From positions 1 through 64,000 of the forward strand of contig NZ_JAILYH010000024.1 in NCBI RefSeq assembly GCF_019793435.1: a stretch of DNA of 64,000 nucleotides. The letters are read 5' to 3'. This DNA is from Rhizobium redzepovicii. GTDB lineage: Bacteria > Pseudomonadota > Alphaproteobacteria > Rhizobiales > Rhizobiaceae. Below the pieces are notes generated by a model. The model made no database searches. It worked only from the letters and a program-made list of their open reading frames with translations, and was not told where the DNA came from. Below are positions 23,203-31,107 of the stretch, one piece after another. The position numbers and the translations under genes were made by a program. Position 1 is the stretch's first letter. Each line of letters opens with the position of its first letter.

Positions 23203-25728
23203 GTGGACCAGATCGATTCCGAAGCCCGCGCTTTGCTGCCTGCCGCCTTTACCCGCTGGTTTGCGGAAAAGGGCTGGCGGCCGCGCGCGCATCAGCTGGA
23301 GCTGCTGTCCCGCGCCGAGGCCGGTGAAAGCACGCTGCTGATTGCGCCCACCGGCGCCGGCAAGACGCTTGCCGGTTTTCTGCCGTCGCTGACCGATCTT
23401 ACCCGCCGCGGCAAAATTCCGCCCGGCTCCGCCTTCACCGGCATTCACACGCTCTATGTCTCGCCGCTGAAGGCGCTGGCAATCGACATCGAGCGCAACC
23501 TGATGAAGCCGGTGGCGGAAATGGGCCTGCCGGTCACCGTCGAAAACCGCACCGGCGATACGCCGAACGCCAAGCGCCAGCGCCAGAAGCTCAATCCGCC
23601 GGATATTCTGCTGACGACGCCCGAACAAGTCGCCCTGCTTCTCGCCAACCGCGAGGCCGAGCGCTTCTTCAGGGATCTGAAATATGTCGTGCTCGACGAG
23701 CTGCATTCGCTCGTCACCTCCAAGCGCGGTCATATGCTGTCGCTCGGCCTTGCGCGTCTGCGACGTCTTGCCCCCGGCCTCCAGACGATCGGCCTGTCGG
23801 CGACTGTCGCCGAACCGATGGATCTGCAGAAATGGCTGGTCGCCCAACAAGAGGGCAGCGGGCAGGAGAGCAGGGAACACCATGCCGGTCTCGTCGTCGT
23901 CGAAGGCGGCGCCAAGCCGGATATCTCGATCCTGTCGACCGAAGAGCGCATTCCCTGGGCCGGCCATTCCGCCAAATATGCCATTCCCGATGTCTACCGG
24001 CAGCTCCTCGACCACCAGACGACGCTGCTCTTCGTCAATACCCGCAGCCAGGCGGAAATGCTGTTCCAGGAACTCTGGACGATCAATGACGACAACCTGC
24101 CGATCGCCCTCCATCACGGTTCGCTCGATGTCGCCCAGCGCCGCAAGGTCGAGGCGGCGATGGCCGAAAACCGGCTGCGCGCCGTCGTGGCCACCTCGAC
24201 GCTCGATCTCGGCATCGACTGGGGCGATGTCGATCTGGTCATCCATGTCGGCGCGCCGAAGGGCGCCTCGCGCCTTGCCCAGCGCATCGGCCGCGCCAAT
24301 CACCGCATGGACGAGCCGTCGAAGGCGATCCTCGTACCGGCCAACCGTTTCGAGGTGATGGAGTGTCAGGCAGCGCTCGACGCCAATTATATCGGCGCCC
24401 AGGACACGCCGCCCGTCGGCCGCGGCGCGCTCGACGTGCTCGCCCAGCACGTGCTCGGCATGGCCTGCGCCGAACCCTTCGACATGCTGGATCTCTACGA
24501 CGAAATCGTCAGCGCCTCGCCCTATGCCGATCTCAGCTGGGAGACCTTCGAGCGCATCGTCGATTTCGTCGCGACCGGCGGTTATGCGCTCCGCACCTAT
24601 GAGCGTTATGCCCGCATCCGCAAGACCAAGGAGGGCCGCTGGCGTGTCTCCAATCCGGCCGTCGCCCAGCAATATCGCCTCAATCTCGGCACCATCGTCG
24701 AAAGCCCGATGCTGAACATCCGCATGGTCAAGCGCGGCGAGGGCGGCCGGATCGGCCGCGGCGGCGCCACGCTGGGAAAGGTCGAGGAATATTTCCTCGA
24801 GCAATTGTCGCCGGGCGATACTTTCGTCTTCTCCGGCAAGGTGCTGCGTTTCGAGGGCATTCGCGAAAACGAATGCCTGGCCTCGCAGGCCTTTTCGCTC
24901 GATCCGAAAATCCCCTCCTACAACGGCGGCAAGTTTCCGCTGTCGACCTATCTCGCCGAGCAGGTGCGGGCGATGATTGCCGATCCTGACCGCTGGCGCC
25001 ATCTGCCGGATCAGGTGCGCGATTGGCTGTCCTTGCAGGACGACAAGTCGATGCTGCCGAAGCGCGACGAGTTCCTGATCGAAACCTTTCCGCGCGGCAG
25101 CCGCGGCTATATGGTTGCCTATCCCTTCGAGGGCCGTCTCGCCCATCAGACGCTCGGCATGCTGCTGACCCGCCGGCTAGAGCGGGCCGGCGCCAAGCCA
25201 CTCGGCTTCGTCGCCACCGATTATTCGCTGGCCGTCTGGGGTCTCGAGGATATGGGGCTGATGATCGGCAATGGCCGGCTCAGCCTTTCCGACCTCTTCG
25301 ACGAGGACATGCTCGGTGACGATCTCGAAGCCTGGCTCGACGAATCCTTCCTGCTGAAGCGCACCTTCCGCAATTGCGCCGTGATTGCAGGCTTGATCGA
25401 GCGCCGTCATCCGGGCAAGGAAAAGAGCGGCCGGCAGATCACCGTCTCGGCCGATCTGATCTATGATGTGCTGCGCAGCCACGAGCCGGATCACATCCTT
25501 TTGCAGGCGACGCGGCAGGATGCGGCGACGGGACTTTTGGATATTGGCCGCCTTGGCGATATGCTGAAGCGAATCAGGGGCCACATCACCCATCGCCCGC
25601 TCGACCATATTTCTCCGCTTGCCGTGCCGGTGATGCTGGAGATCGGACGCGAGGCGGTGCCGGGCGAGGCCCATGACGCGCTCTTGGCCGAGGCGGCCGA
25701 CGATCTGATCGCCGAGGCGCTCGCCTGA
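23203..25728 (+). CDS. Ligase-associated DNA damage response DExH helicase (Lhr-like)
   Basis: 841 aa, GTG start at 23203. RecA-like domain 1 carries Walker A APTGAGKT (48-55), motif Ia SPLKALAID and DELH (165-168); domain 2 has LATSTLDLGIDWGDVDLVIHVG and QRIGRANHRMDEPSK (arginine finger region). The C-terminal half is the Lhr-type winged-helix/beta-barrel region. This fits the helicase I know from the ligase-associated repair cluster (helicase, PdeM nuclease, exonuclease, ATP-dependent DNA ligase). Here only PdeM follows, 70 bases downstream. Confidence 0.9.
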   Translation: MDQIDSEARALLPAAFTRWFAEKGWRPRAHQLELLSRAEAGESTLLIAPTGAGKTLAGFLPSLTDLTRRGKIPPGSAFTGIHTLYVSPLKALAIDIERNLMKPVAEMGLPVTVENRTGDTPNAKRQRQKLNPPDILLTTPEQVALLLANREAERFFRDLKYVVLDELHSLVTSKRGHMLSLGLARLRRLAPGLQTIGLSATVAEPMDLQKWLVAQQEGSGQESREHHAGLVVVEGGAKPDISILSTEERIPWAGHSAKYAIPDVYRQLLDHQTTLLFVNTRSQAEMLFQELWTINDDNLPIALHHGSLDVAQRRKVEAAMAENRLRAVVATSTLDLGIDWGDVDLVIHVGAPKGASRLAQRIGRANHRMDEPSKAILVPANRFEVMECQAALDANYIGAQDTPPVGRGALDVLAQHVLGMACAEPFDMLDLYDEIVSASPYADLSWETFERIVDFVATGGYALRTYERYARIRKTKEGRWRVSNPAVAQQYRLNLGTIVESPMLNIRMVKRGEGGRIGRGGATLGKVEEYFLEQLSPGDTFVFSGKVLRFEGIRENECLASQAFSLDPKIPSYNGGKFPLSTYLAEQVRAMIADPDRWRHLPDQVRDWLSLQDDKSMLPKRDEFLIETFPRGSRGYMVAYPFEGRLAHQTLGMLLTRRLERAGAKPLGFVATDYSLAVWGLEDMGLMIGNGRLSLSDLFDEDMLGDDLEAWLDESFLLKRTFRNCAVIAGLIERRHPGKEKSGRQITVSADLIYDVLRSHEPDHILLQATRQDAATGLLDIGRLGDMLKRIRGHITHRPLDHISPLAVPVMLEIGREAVPGEAHDALLAEAADDLIAEALA

Positions 25729-25729
25729 G

Positions 25730-25774
25730 GAGACTGGGCCCGAAGAGATTGGGCCCGAAGAGATTGGGCCTGAC
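25730..25774 (+). repeat. Three 15-bp tandem repeats between helicase and pdeM
   Basis: Units GAGACTGGGCCCGAA, GAGATTGGGCCCGAA and GAGATTGGGCCTGAC follow one another directly after the helicase stop and are followed by a partial GAGAATTGG. Copy number may vary between strains. Confidence 0.85.
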
Positions 25775-25797
25775 GAGAATTGGAAACGACGATAGTG

Positions 25798-26523
25798 ATG
25801 AACCGCCTGGCGCTGGCGCGCGACATATCCGGATTGGCTGCGATCCCCGGCATCGAGACATCGGTCCATGGCATTGCCGCTGTCTGCGATCCGCTCGGCG
25901 CCCTCTATCTGCCGGACGCCGGCCTGCTCGTCGTCTCCGACCTGCATCTGGAAAAAGGTGCCGCCTTCGCCCGCCGCGGCATGATGCTGCCGCCCTATGA
26001 TACGCTGGCGACGCTGACCGTGCTTGCCGCCCTCATTTCCCGTTATGATCCGAAGCTCGTCGTTTCGCTCGGCGACAATTTTCACGATCGCATCGGCTCC
26101 AAACATCTGCCGGAGAATTTTCGGGCGCTGATCGTCGCCATGGCCCGCGGCCGCGAATGGATCTGGGTCAACGGCAACCACGATCCCGACGGCGTCGTCG
26201 ATCTGCCCGGCACCTCCGTCGACGAAATGCACTATGCCGGCCTGACTTTTCGCCATGAGCCGAGGAACGGCTTGCAGAGCGGCGAAATCGCCGGCCACCT
26301 GCACCCGTCGGCAACGGTGCGCCGCCGCGACAGATCCATCCGCCGTCCCTGCTTCGCCACCGACGGCGCCCGCCTCCTGATGCCCGCCTTCGGCGTCATG
26401 AGCGGCGGCCTCGATCTCGGCCATCAGGCGATGAAAGGCCTGTTCGACAAGGGGTCACTGATCGCACATCTGCTGGGGCGAGATCGGATTTATTCGGTCA
26501 GGTACGGGAATTTGCGGGGGTAG
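25798..26523 (+). CDS. pdeM: Ligase-associated DNA damage response endonuclease PdeM
   Basis: 241 aa from ATG 25798; TTG 25780 in frame is an alternative and neither has a clear ribosome site. Metallophosphoesterase motifs are complete and in order: SDLHLEKG (47-54), GDNFHD (92-97), GNHD (126-129) and GHLHP (166-170). It binds two metal ions and is expected to cut DNA with the Lhr-like helicase encoded just upstream. The strong C-terminal conservation (MPAFGVMSGGLDLG) also fits PdeM rather than a generic phosphoesterase. Confidence 0.9.
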   Translation: MNRLALARDISGLAAIPGIETSVHGIAAVCDPLGALYLPDAGLLVVSDLHLEKGAAFARRGMMLPPYDTLATLTVLAALISRYDPKLVVSLGDNFHDRIGSKHLPENFRALIVAMARGREWIWVNGNHDPDGVVDLPGTSVDEMHYAGLTFRHEPRNGLQSGEIAGHLHPSATVRRRDRSIRRPCFATDGARLLMPAFGVMSGGLDLGHQAMKGLFDKGSLIAHLLGRDRIYSVRYGNLRG

Positions 26524-26524
26524 C

Positions 26525-26585
26525 GATCTCCCCACCTGCGGGGGGATGCCCGGCAGGGCAGAGGGAGGCGCCACACGGCACGCCC
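26525..26585. repeat. Rhizobial intergenic repeat (family C)
   Basis: Starts GATCTCCCCACCTGCGGGGG and contains ATGCCCGGCAGGGCAGAGGG (26546-26565), identical over those 20 bases to 43419-43438. It lies between the convergent ends of pdeM and the lytic transglycosylase gene. Confidence 0.8.
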
Positions 26586-26593
26586 CAATATCG

Positions 26594-27175
26594 CTAATCA
26601 CACCCCTGCAACTGCTGCTGATAGGTCCCAGCCATCCGCGCGAACTTCTGCGCGGTCTGCTGCAATTGCCCGTTCGAGCGCCAGTCGCCGCGTTTGTATC
26701 CGGTCGGGCCGGAGTAATAGGCGAGATAGAGATTATAAGCATCGTTCAGCGGAATGCCGGTCTCGGCGCTGTTCTGGGCGTGGTACCAGCCGATGAAATC
26801 GATCGCGTCGGCGAAGTTCGCCCGCCGCGCCGTCCAGTTCCCGGTCTGCGACTGATAATGGTCCCACGTTCCGTCGAGCGCCTGCGAATAGCCGTAAGCG
26901 GTCGAAGGCCGCGTCCAGGGAATGAAGCCGAACAGTTTGGTGCGGGGCGGCCGCGCGTAGGGCTGGAAGCCGGATTCGGTATACATCGTCGCCATCAGGA
27001 TCGGCACCGGCACGCCGTATTTCTTTTCCGTCCGCTCGGCCGCACTCTGCCAGCTGGAGAAAAGTCCGTCGCGCTCGTCGAAGACGGCGCAGATGTTCCG
27101 CGTCTGCTTCGGCGCCGTCGCGCAGCCGGCGAGCAGCGCGAGACCCACAGCGGTCAGAACGATACGAGTACGCAT
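26594..27175 (-). CDS. Lytic transglycosylase-like lipoprotein
   Basis: 193 aa. Lipobox LALLAGC gives a lipidated Cys18. The SLT-type domain follows: catalytic Glu67 in MATMYTESGFQP, then STAYGYSQALDGTW, and the YLAYYSGPTGYKRGDW block resembling the AYNGG region of soluble lytic transglycosylases. It should cleave peptidoglycan between MurNAc and GlcNAc in the periplasm. Single gene, convergent with pdeM. Confidence 0.85.
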   Translation of the reverse strand: MRTRIVLTAVGLALLAGCATAPKQTRNICAVFDERDGLFSSWQSAAERTEKKYGVPVPILMATMYTESGFQPYARPPRTKLFGFIPWTRPSTAYGYSQALDGTWDHYQSQTGNWTARRANFADAIDFIGWYHAQNSAETGIPLNDAYNLYLAYYSGPTGYKRGDWRSNGQLQQTAQKFARMAGTYQQQLQGCD

Positions 27176-27203
27176 GACAAAATCTCTCGTTTCCGAGAGA
27201 TTA

Positions 27204-28190
27204 CTAACTCGTAAATGTTAAAAACCGGTTTTTAGTCGAATACGAAGTTTTCTGAAGGGCTGCCTGTGCCGTCCAGGGATGGATGCCGTCGCGCAGCCAG
27301 AGGACGCTATCGCGCCAGAAACCCTCGCAATGACGTGAATGGAACAGGCCGAAATGGCCGATCGCCTCGAAGCCGAGATCGGCGGGACGCAACAGCACTT
27401 CGTCGATCTCGGCATTGCAGTAATAGGCAAGCGTGCGACGGATCGCCGGCACGGTTCCGAGCTCGTCGTCCGACATGGCGACGGCCAGGATAGGTGCGGT
27501 CACCGCAGCAAAACGCGCGAGCACCTCGTCCCGCTCCGCAGCCGGGTGGCTCATTTCCATGCGCGCCCGGCGAAAGCTCCATTCATGGGCGACGCCGGCC
27601 GGCAGATCCTCGAGCCAGCCGAGGCGTTTGCCGGGAAAATAGCCGAAGAGCGCCGTCAGCGCCGGCATGGCGACGTGCCATTTCATCAGCAGCCGCATTC
27701 GGCGCGCCGGCGCATAATCGCGCCAATAGGCGTATTGGGCGCCCATCGTCAGAATGCGGTCGATCCGGCCGGCATATTTCGAGAGGCCGGGCAGAAAACC
27801 GCCGATGCTGTGGCCGACGATGCAAAGCGGCTGGTCCGCCCGTCCGTCCATAAACCGCAGCGCCGCGTCGAAATCCTTTTCGCCCCACTCCCGCCACCGA
27901 TAACCGCAGCCGCGGAGCCGCGCCGGCCTCGAAAGCCCAATGCCGCGGTAGTCATAGGTCAGAACGTCGAAACCATGAGCGGCGAGAAACTGGGCGTAAC
28001 GGTGATAATAACGTGCAAGCACGCCGGTCGCGGGATTGATGATGACGCTGGCGTGAGCTTTCGCCCCGCCCGAGGTCCAAAGGTGGCCGCGGAGCATCAC
28101 GCCATCGCTGCATCGGATCTCCACCGGTGTATCCACCGCCGGCCGTTCATCTTGTTCTTGCGCAAGCGACAGGTCAGCGCCTTCTGCCAT
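27204..28190 (-). CDS. Alpha/beta-hydrolase fold protein
   Basis: 328 aa from ATG 28190 (GGGGAGACGGAG upstream). Core hydrolase motifs: VIINPATGVLARYYHRYAQFLAAHG, TYDYRGIGLSR, nucleophile elbow CIVGHSIGGF with Ser in G-H-S-I-G, and the late His in EAIGHFGLFH. An Asp in AMSDDELG may complete the triad. Serine hydrolase of unknown substrate; the family is sometimes annotated as COG4757-like esterase. No adjacent pathway genes to help. Confidence 0.85.
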   Translation of the reverse strand: MAEGADLSLAQEQDERPAVDTPVEIRCSDGVMLRGHLWTSGGAKAHASVIINPATGVLARYYHRYAQFLAAHGFDVLTYDYRGIGLSRPARLRGCGYRWREWGEKDFDAALRFMDGRADQPLCIVGHSIGGFLPGLSKYAGRIDRILTMGAQYAYWRDYAPARRMRLLMKWHVAMPALTALFGYFPGKRLGWLEDLPAGVAHEWSFRRARMEMSHPAAERDEVLARFAAVTAPILAVAMSDDELGTVPAIRRTLAYYCNAEIDEVLLRPADLGFEAIGHFGLFHSRHCEGFWRDSVLWLRDGIHPWTAQAALQKTSYSTKNRFLTFTS

Positions 28191-28298
28191 GCTCCGTCTC
28201 CCCAATCTTCGGGGATGATGATAGAGGCGCCATTTCCGCAGGAAAAGCCGAATGCGGCCCCAGATTGGGCCGCCGGCGTCATCAGATAGTCTAAGACG

Positions 28299-28856
28299 CT
28301 ACGCTTTCACCGGCTCGTAGCGCAGGATCACCGCACCGCCCTGCGTCGTCGAGGATTCGATGAGCTTCAGCGGCACCTGGCCCTCGGCAGGCTTGAAGAG
28401 CGGGTTGCCGCCGCCGAGGATGACGGGCACCACGCAGACCCTGATTTCATCGATAAGACCCGCTTTCAGCAGGCTATCGGCGAGCTCGGCACTGCCGAAG
28501 ATGAAGATCGTTTTGCCGTCTTCCTGCTTCAGCCGCGTCAGTTCCGGGATCGGATCGCTGACGACGCGGGCATTGTTCCAGCCGGGCTCGGTCATCGTCC
28601 GCGACACGGCGATTTTGGCGATGCCGTTCATATAGGCTTTGATTGTGTCTTCGCTTTCGGCGGTCGGCCAGTAGGAGGCCATGCCCTCATAGGTCTTGCG
28701 GCCGAAGACCAGGAGATCGCCTTCCTCGCCGAATTGCTCGGCATAGTGCTGCAGCTCCGGCCCCCAGGCGAGATTGTGGAAGTCGATATCCCAAGGCTTG
28801 GTGCCTTCGAAATAGCCGTCGAGGGTCATCAGGTTCCAGACGATAATCTTTCTCAT
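28299..28856 (-). CDS. Dihydrofolate-reductase-like (RibD C-terminal) protein
   Basis: 185 aa from ATG 28856 with AGGAGG six bases upstream. It belongs to the DHFR/RibD_C superfamily: KIIVWNLMTLDGYFEG at the start, LLVFGRKTYEGM, IAKIAVSRTM, the nucleotide-binding IFIFGSAELADSLLKAGLIDEIRV, and VVPVILGGGNPLF near the end. These proteins bind NADPH; the substrate of this group is unknown. It is not the primary DHFR (FolA). Monocistronic. Confidence 0.9.
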   Translation of the reverse strand: MRKIIVWNLMTLDGYFEGTKPWDIDFHNLAWGPELQHYAEQFGEEGDLLVFGRKTYEGMASYWPTAESEDTIKAYMNGIAKIAVSRTMTEPGWNNARVVSDPIPELTRLKQEDGKTIFIFGSAELADSLLKAGLIDEIRVCVVPVILGGGNPLFKPAEGQVPLKLIESSTTQGGAVILRYEPVKA

Positions 28857-29037
28857 GTCCATCCTCCTTGTGGATTGCATTCACCGCAACAAACCGATTG
28901 CGAATAGCAACTGGTTCAAGCTAGAGCGACTGATAGCAAAATGCAAGCGGTTTTCACGGGAAGGCAAGATGAGCCGCATCCGTGTCGCGTGCCATTCCGG
29001 GAGGAGATTTTCATGAATGCCGCGCCGGCGGCGGAGA

Positions 29038-29838
29038 TCAGTCCTTGCGGAAGATCAGGCTGGCGCCCCAGCCGGTGATGACGGCGAGCAGCACGGCAGC
29101 GCAGCCGTAGAGGATCGGCTGACCATGCGCGGCGTCGGTGATCGTCTGCTCGATACCGGTCTTGATGACGCGCAGCGGAAGCGATTCCTCGGTAATCAGA
29201 GTCCCGCTCTTGAAGAGATAGGCGCGCACGGTGTGGACGCCGTTCGGAATGTTTGCCGGCAGCCGCAGGCTCGCCTTGAAGAGGTTGGAGGAAACGAAAC
29301 GCACGCCGCTCGGGTTGCGGTCGTAGAATCCGCCGCCCTGCTGCAGCCGCCGGAAGGCATCGCGGAATTCGCCGAGATTGCTGCCGTCGCCGACGAAGCC
29401 GACCGGTGTCAGCGGAATATGGTCGATGCCGATCCCCTGGTCGGTCAGTTCGAGTGGCGTCGTCAGGTCGTCGATCATCCGCGAACTCGACATCGAATAG
29501 GAGTGCGGTACGGATTCGAAGGTCATCGAGCGCGTATTCACCCAGATGCCGAAGACGCGCTCCTTCTTGCGCACCGTCGCATCCTGACGCGGGCCCTCCA
29601 GGACCACGACCACGTCATATTGGCCGATGGCGAGCAGCAGCTGGTCGGTATTCGACAGCGCCCCGAAGATGGTCAGATCGGCGCCGTGGAAATCCGAGGT
29701 GATGGCGATTTCGCTGGTCGACGTGCCGATCTCAAGTCCTTCACGCACTGCTTCGGTTGACTGCCCCGGCAGCCATTGCGCTCCGGCCGCCGCCGGCAGC
29801 AGACAAAGCAATGTGAGGACGGCGGCAAGCAGGCGCAT
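29038..29838 (-). CDS. TIGR02186 family protein (periplasmic, C-terminal TM anchor)
   Basis: 266 aa from ATG 29838. A signal peptide (MRLLAAVLTLLCLLPAAAGA) is followed by a beta-rich periplasmic region (about 21-235), with a TM helix near the C-terminus (GCAAVLLAVITGWGASLIF) and IFRKD at the end. It matches the uncharacterised family TIGR02186, usually next to a TauE/SafE exporter, as here: the start ATG overlaps the TauE stop (TGATG). A role in export or oxidation of sulfur compounds is inferred from that pairing. Confidence 0.85.
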   Translation of the reverse strand: MRLLAAVLTLLCLLPAAAGAQWLPGQSTEAVREGLEIGTSTSEIAITSDFHGADLTIFGALSNTDQLLLAIGQYDVVVVLEGPRQDATVRKKERVFGIWVNTRSMTFESVPHSYSMSSSRMIDDLTTPLELTDQGIGIDHIPLTPVGFVGDGSNLGEFRDAFRRLQQGGGFYDRNPSGVRFVSSNLFKASLRLPANIPNGVHTVRAYLFKSGTLITEESLPLRVIKTGIEQTITDAAHGQPILYGCAAVLLAVITGWGASLIFRKD

Positions 29839-30761
29839 CAGTTGTGGGCTCCGATCACCACCGAATAGATGTCGGCCGGCGTCACCACCAAGGCGATCGC
29901 CAGACGCAGGCCGACGGCAAGCACCAGCAAGCCGAGCAGGGCGCGCAGCTGCTCGCCGCGCAGCTTCTGGCCGACGCGCACGCCGTATTGCGCCCCGATG
30001 ACGCCCGCCACCATCAGGATGAAGGCGAGCACGATATCGACGGAAAAGTTCGTCGCCGCCTGGACGATCGTCGTATAGGCGGTCACGAAGATGATCTGGA
30101 ACAGCGACGTGCCGACGACGACATTGGTCGGGATGCGCAGCAGATAGATCATCGCCGGCACCATGATGAAGCCGCCGCCGACGCCCATGATCGAGGTGAG
30201 GATGCCGATCGCAAAACCGAGCGCGACGATCGGAATGACGCTGAGAAAGATCTTCGATTTCTTGAAGCGCACCTTCAGCGGCAGTCTGTGCACCCAGTGC
30301 TGATGGCCGGGTTTGCGCGGCGCCGGCGGCTCGTTGCGCGCCGCCCGCCGCATGGCATTGATGCTTTCGAGCAGCATCAGCCCGCCGACCGTGCCGAGGA
30401 AGATGACATACATCAGCGAGATGATCAGATCGAGCTGACCGATGGCGCGCAGCAACGAGAAGATCCAGATGCCGACCGTGGCCCCGGTGAGGCCGCCGAT
30501 CAAAAGCACCGTGCCGAGCTTGACGTCGAGCGTGCCGCGCCGGAAATGGGTGATCGCGCCGGAGATCGACGAGGCCACGACCTGGTTGGCGCCGGTGGCG
30601 ACGGCAACCACGGGGGGAATATTGTAGAAGATCAGCAGCGGCGTGATCAGAAAGCCGCCGCCGACGCCAAACATTCCAGACAGGAATCCGACGGCCGCCC
30701 CCATGCCGAGAATGATGAAGATGTTCACCGACAATTCTGCGATGGGCAGATAGATTGTCAC
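29838..30761 (-). CDS. Sulfite exporter TauE/SafE family protein
   Basis: 307 aa, apparent GTG start at 30761. About eight TM helices. TauE-type repeats are visible in each half: GFLSGMFGVGGGFLITPLLIF in the first and IGILTSIMGVGGGFIMVPAMIY in the second. It moves sulfite or sulfonate-derived anions across the inner membrane. The stop overlaps the start of the TIGR02186 gene. The longer frames through this region on both strands are shadows. Confidence 0.9.
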   Translation of the reverse strand: MTIYLPIAELSVNIFIILGMGAAVGFLSGMFGVGGGFLITPLLIFYNIPPVVAVATGANQVVASSISGAITHFRRGTLDVKLGTVLLIGGLTGATVGIWIFSLLRAIGQLDLIISLMYVIFLGTVGGLMLLESINAMRRAARNEPPAPRKPGHQHWVHRLPLKVRFKKSKIFLSVIPIVALGFAIGILTSIMGVGGGFIMVPAMIYLLRIPTNVVVGTSLFQIIFVTAYTTIVQAATNFSVDIVLAFILMVAGVIGAQYGVRVGQKLRGEQLRALLGLLVLAVGLRLAIALVVTPADIYSVVIGAHN

Positions 30762-30977
30762 AGCCGACCCCGAATGATGACCGCTCCTGCCGGGCGGTTT
30801 CTGTCACGTCCCCGTTCGAATGCGCACCATACTGTGAAATCGTTGCCAGAGGCTTTCGATCGGCCCTTGGATCGAGCGATGGAGATCGGTGGCAGAAGAT
30901 TCGCCGGATGCGCGGATGGATATGTCCCGCATAATCCGGCTTTTTTCAGGTTTTGTGACAGTCGGCGGCAAAATTGG
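30762..30977. other. Upstream region of the TauE-TIGR02186 pair
   Basis: Expected to hold the promoter of the exporter pair. No clear box or palindrome was recognised. The rest of the 30762-31107 gap is the terminator at 30978-31012 and about 95 bases without visible signals. Confidence 0.35.
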
Positions 30978-31012
30978 AAAAAGCCTTGCGGCATAGTGCC
31001 GCCAGGCTTTTT
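30978..31012 (-). terminator. Symmetrical rho-independent terminator after podJ
   Basis: AAAAAGCC (30978-30985) and GGCTTTTT (31005-31012) flank an inner stem GCGGC / GCCGC. It ends transcription of podJ (minus); the A-run/T-run symmetry would let it work in both directions. Confidence 0.8.
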
Positions 31013-31107
31013 CTAAAGCAATTTCAGCAGAAGGGCCGTGCGGTTTGCGCCCGGTTTGGCGCAATCACGATAGAAGTCATTTCCGCGCCCGAGGGAATGG
31101 AAATGCT

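Noticed and set aside
23182..25146. 654-aa minus-strand frame opposite the Lhr-like helicase
   Set aside because: Shadow of a strongly supported helicase gene.
29013..29078. 21-codon frame with GGAGGAG before its ATG
   Set aside because: Good ribosome site, but the frame runs into the antisense of the TIGR02186 gene and has no sign of conservation that I can see.
29038..30807. 589-aa minus-strand frame
   Set aside because: Only the last 266 residues (TIGR02186) are real; the upstream part is a wrong frame of the TauE gene.
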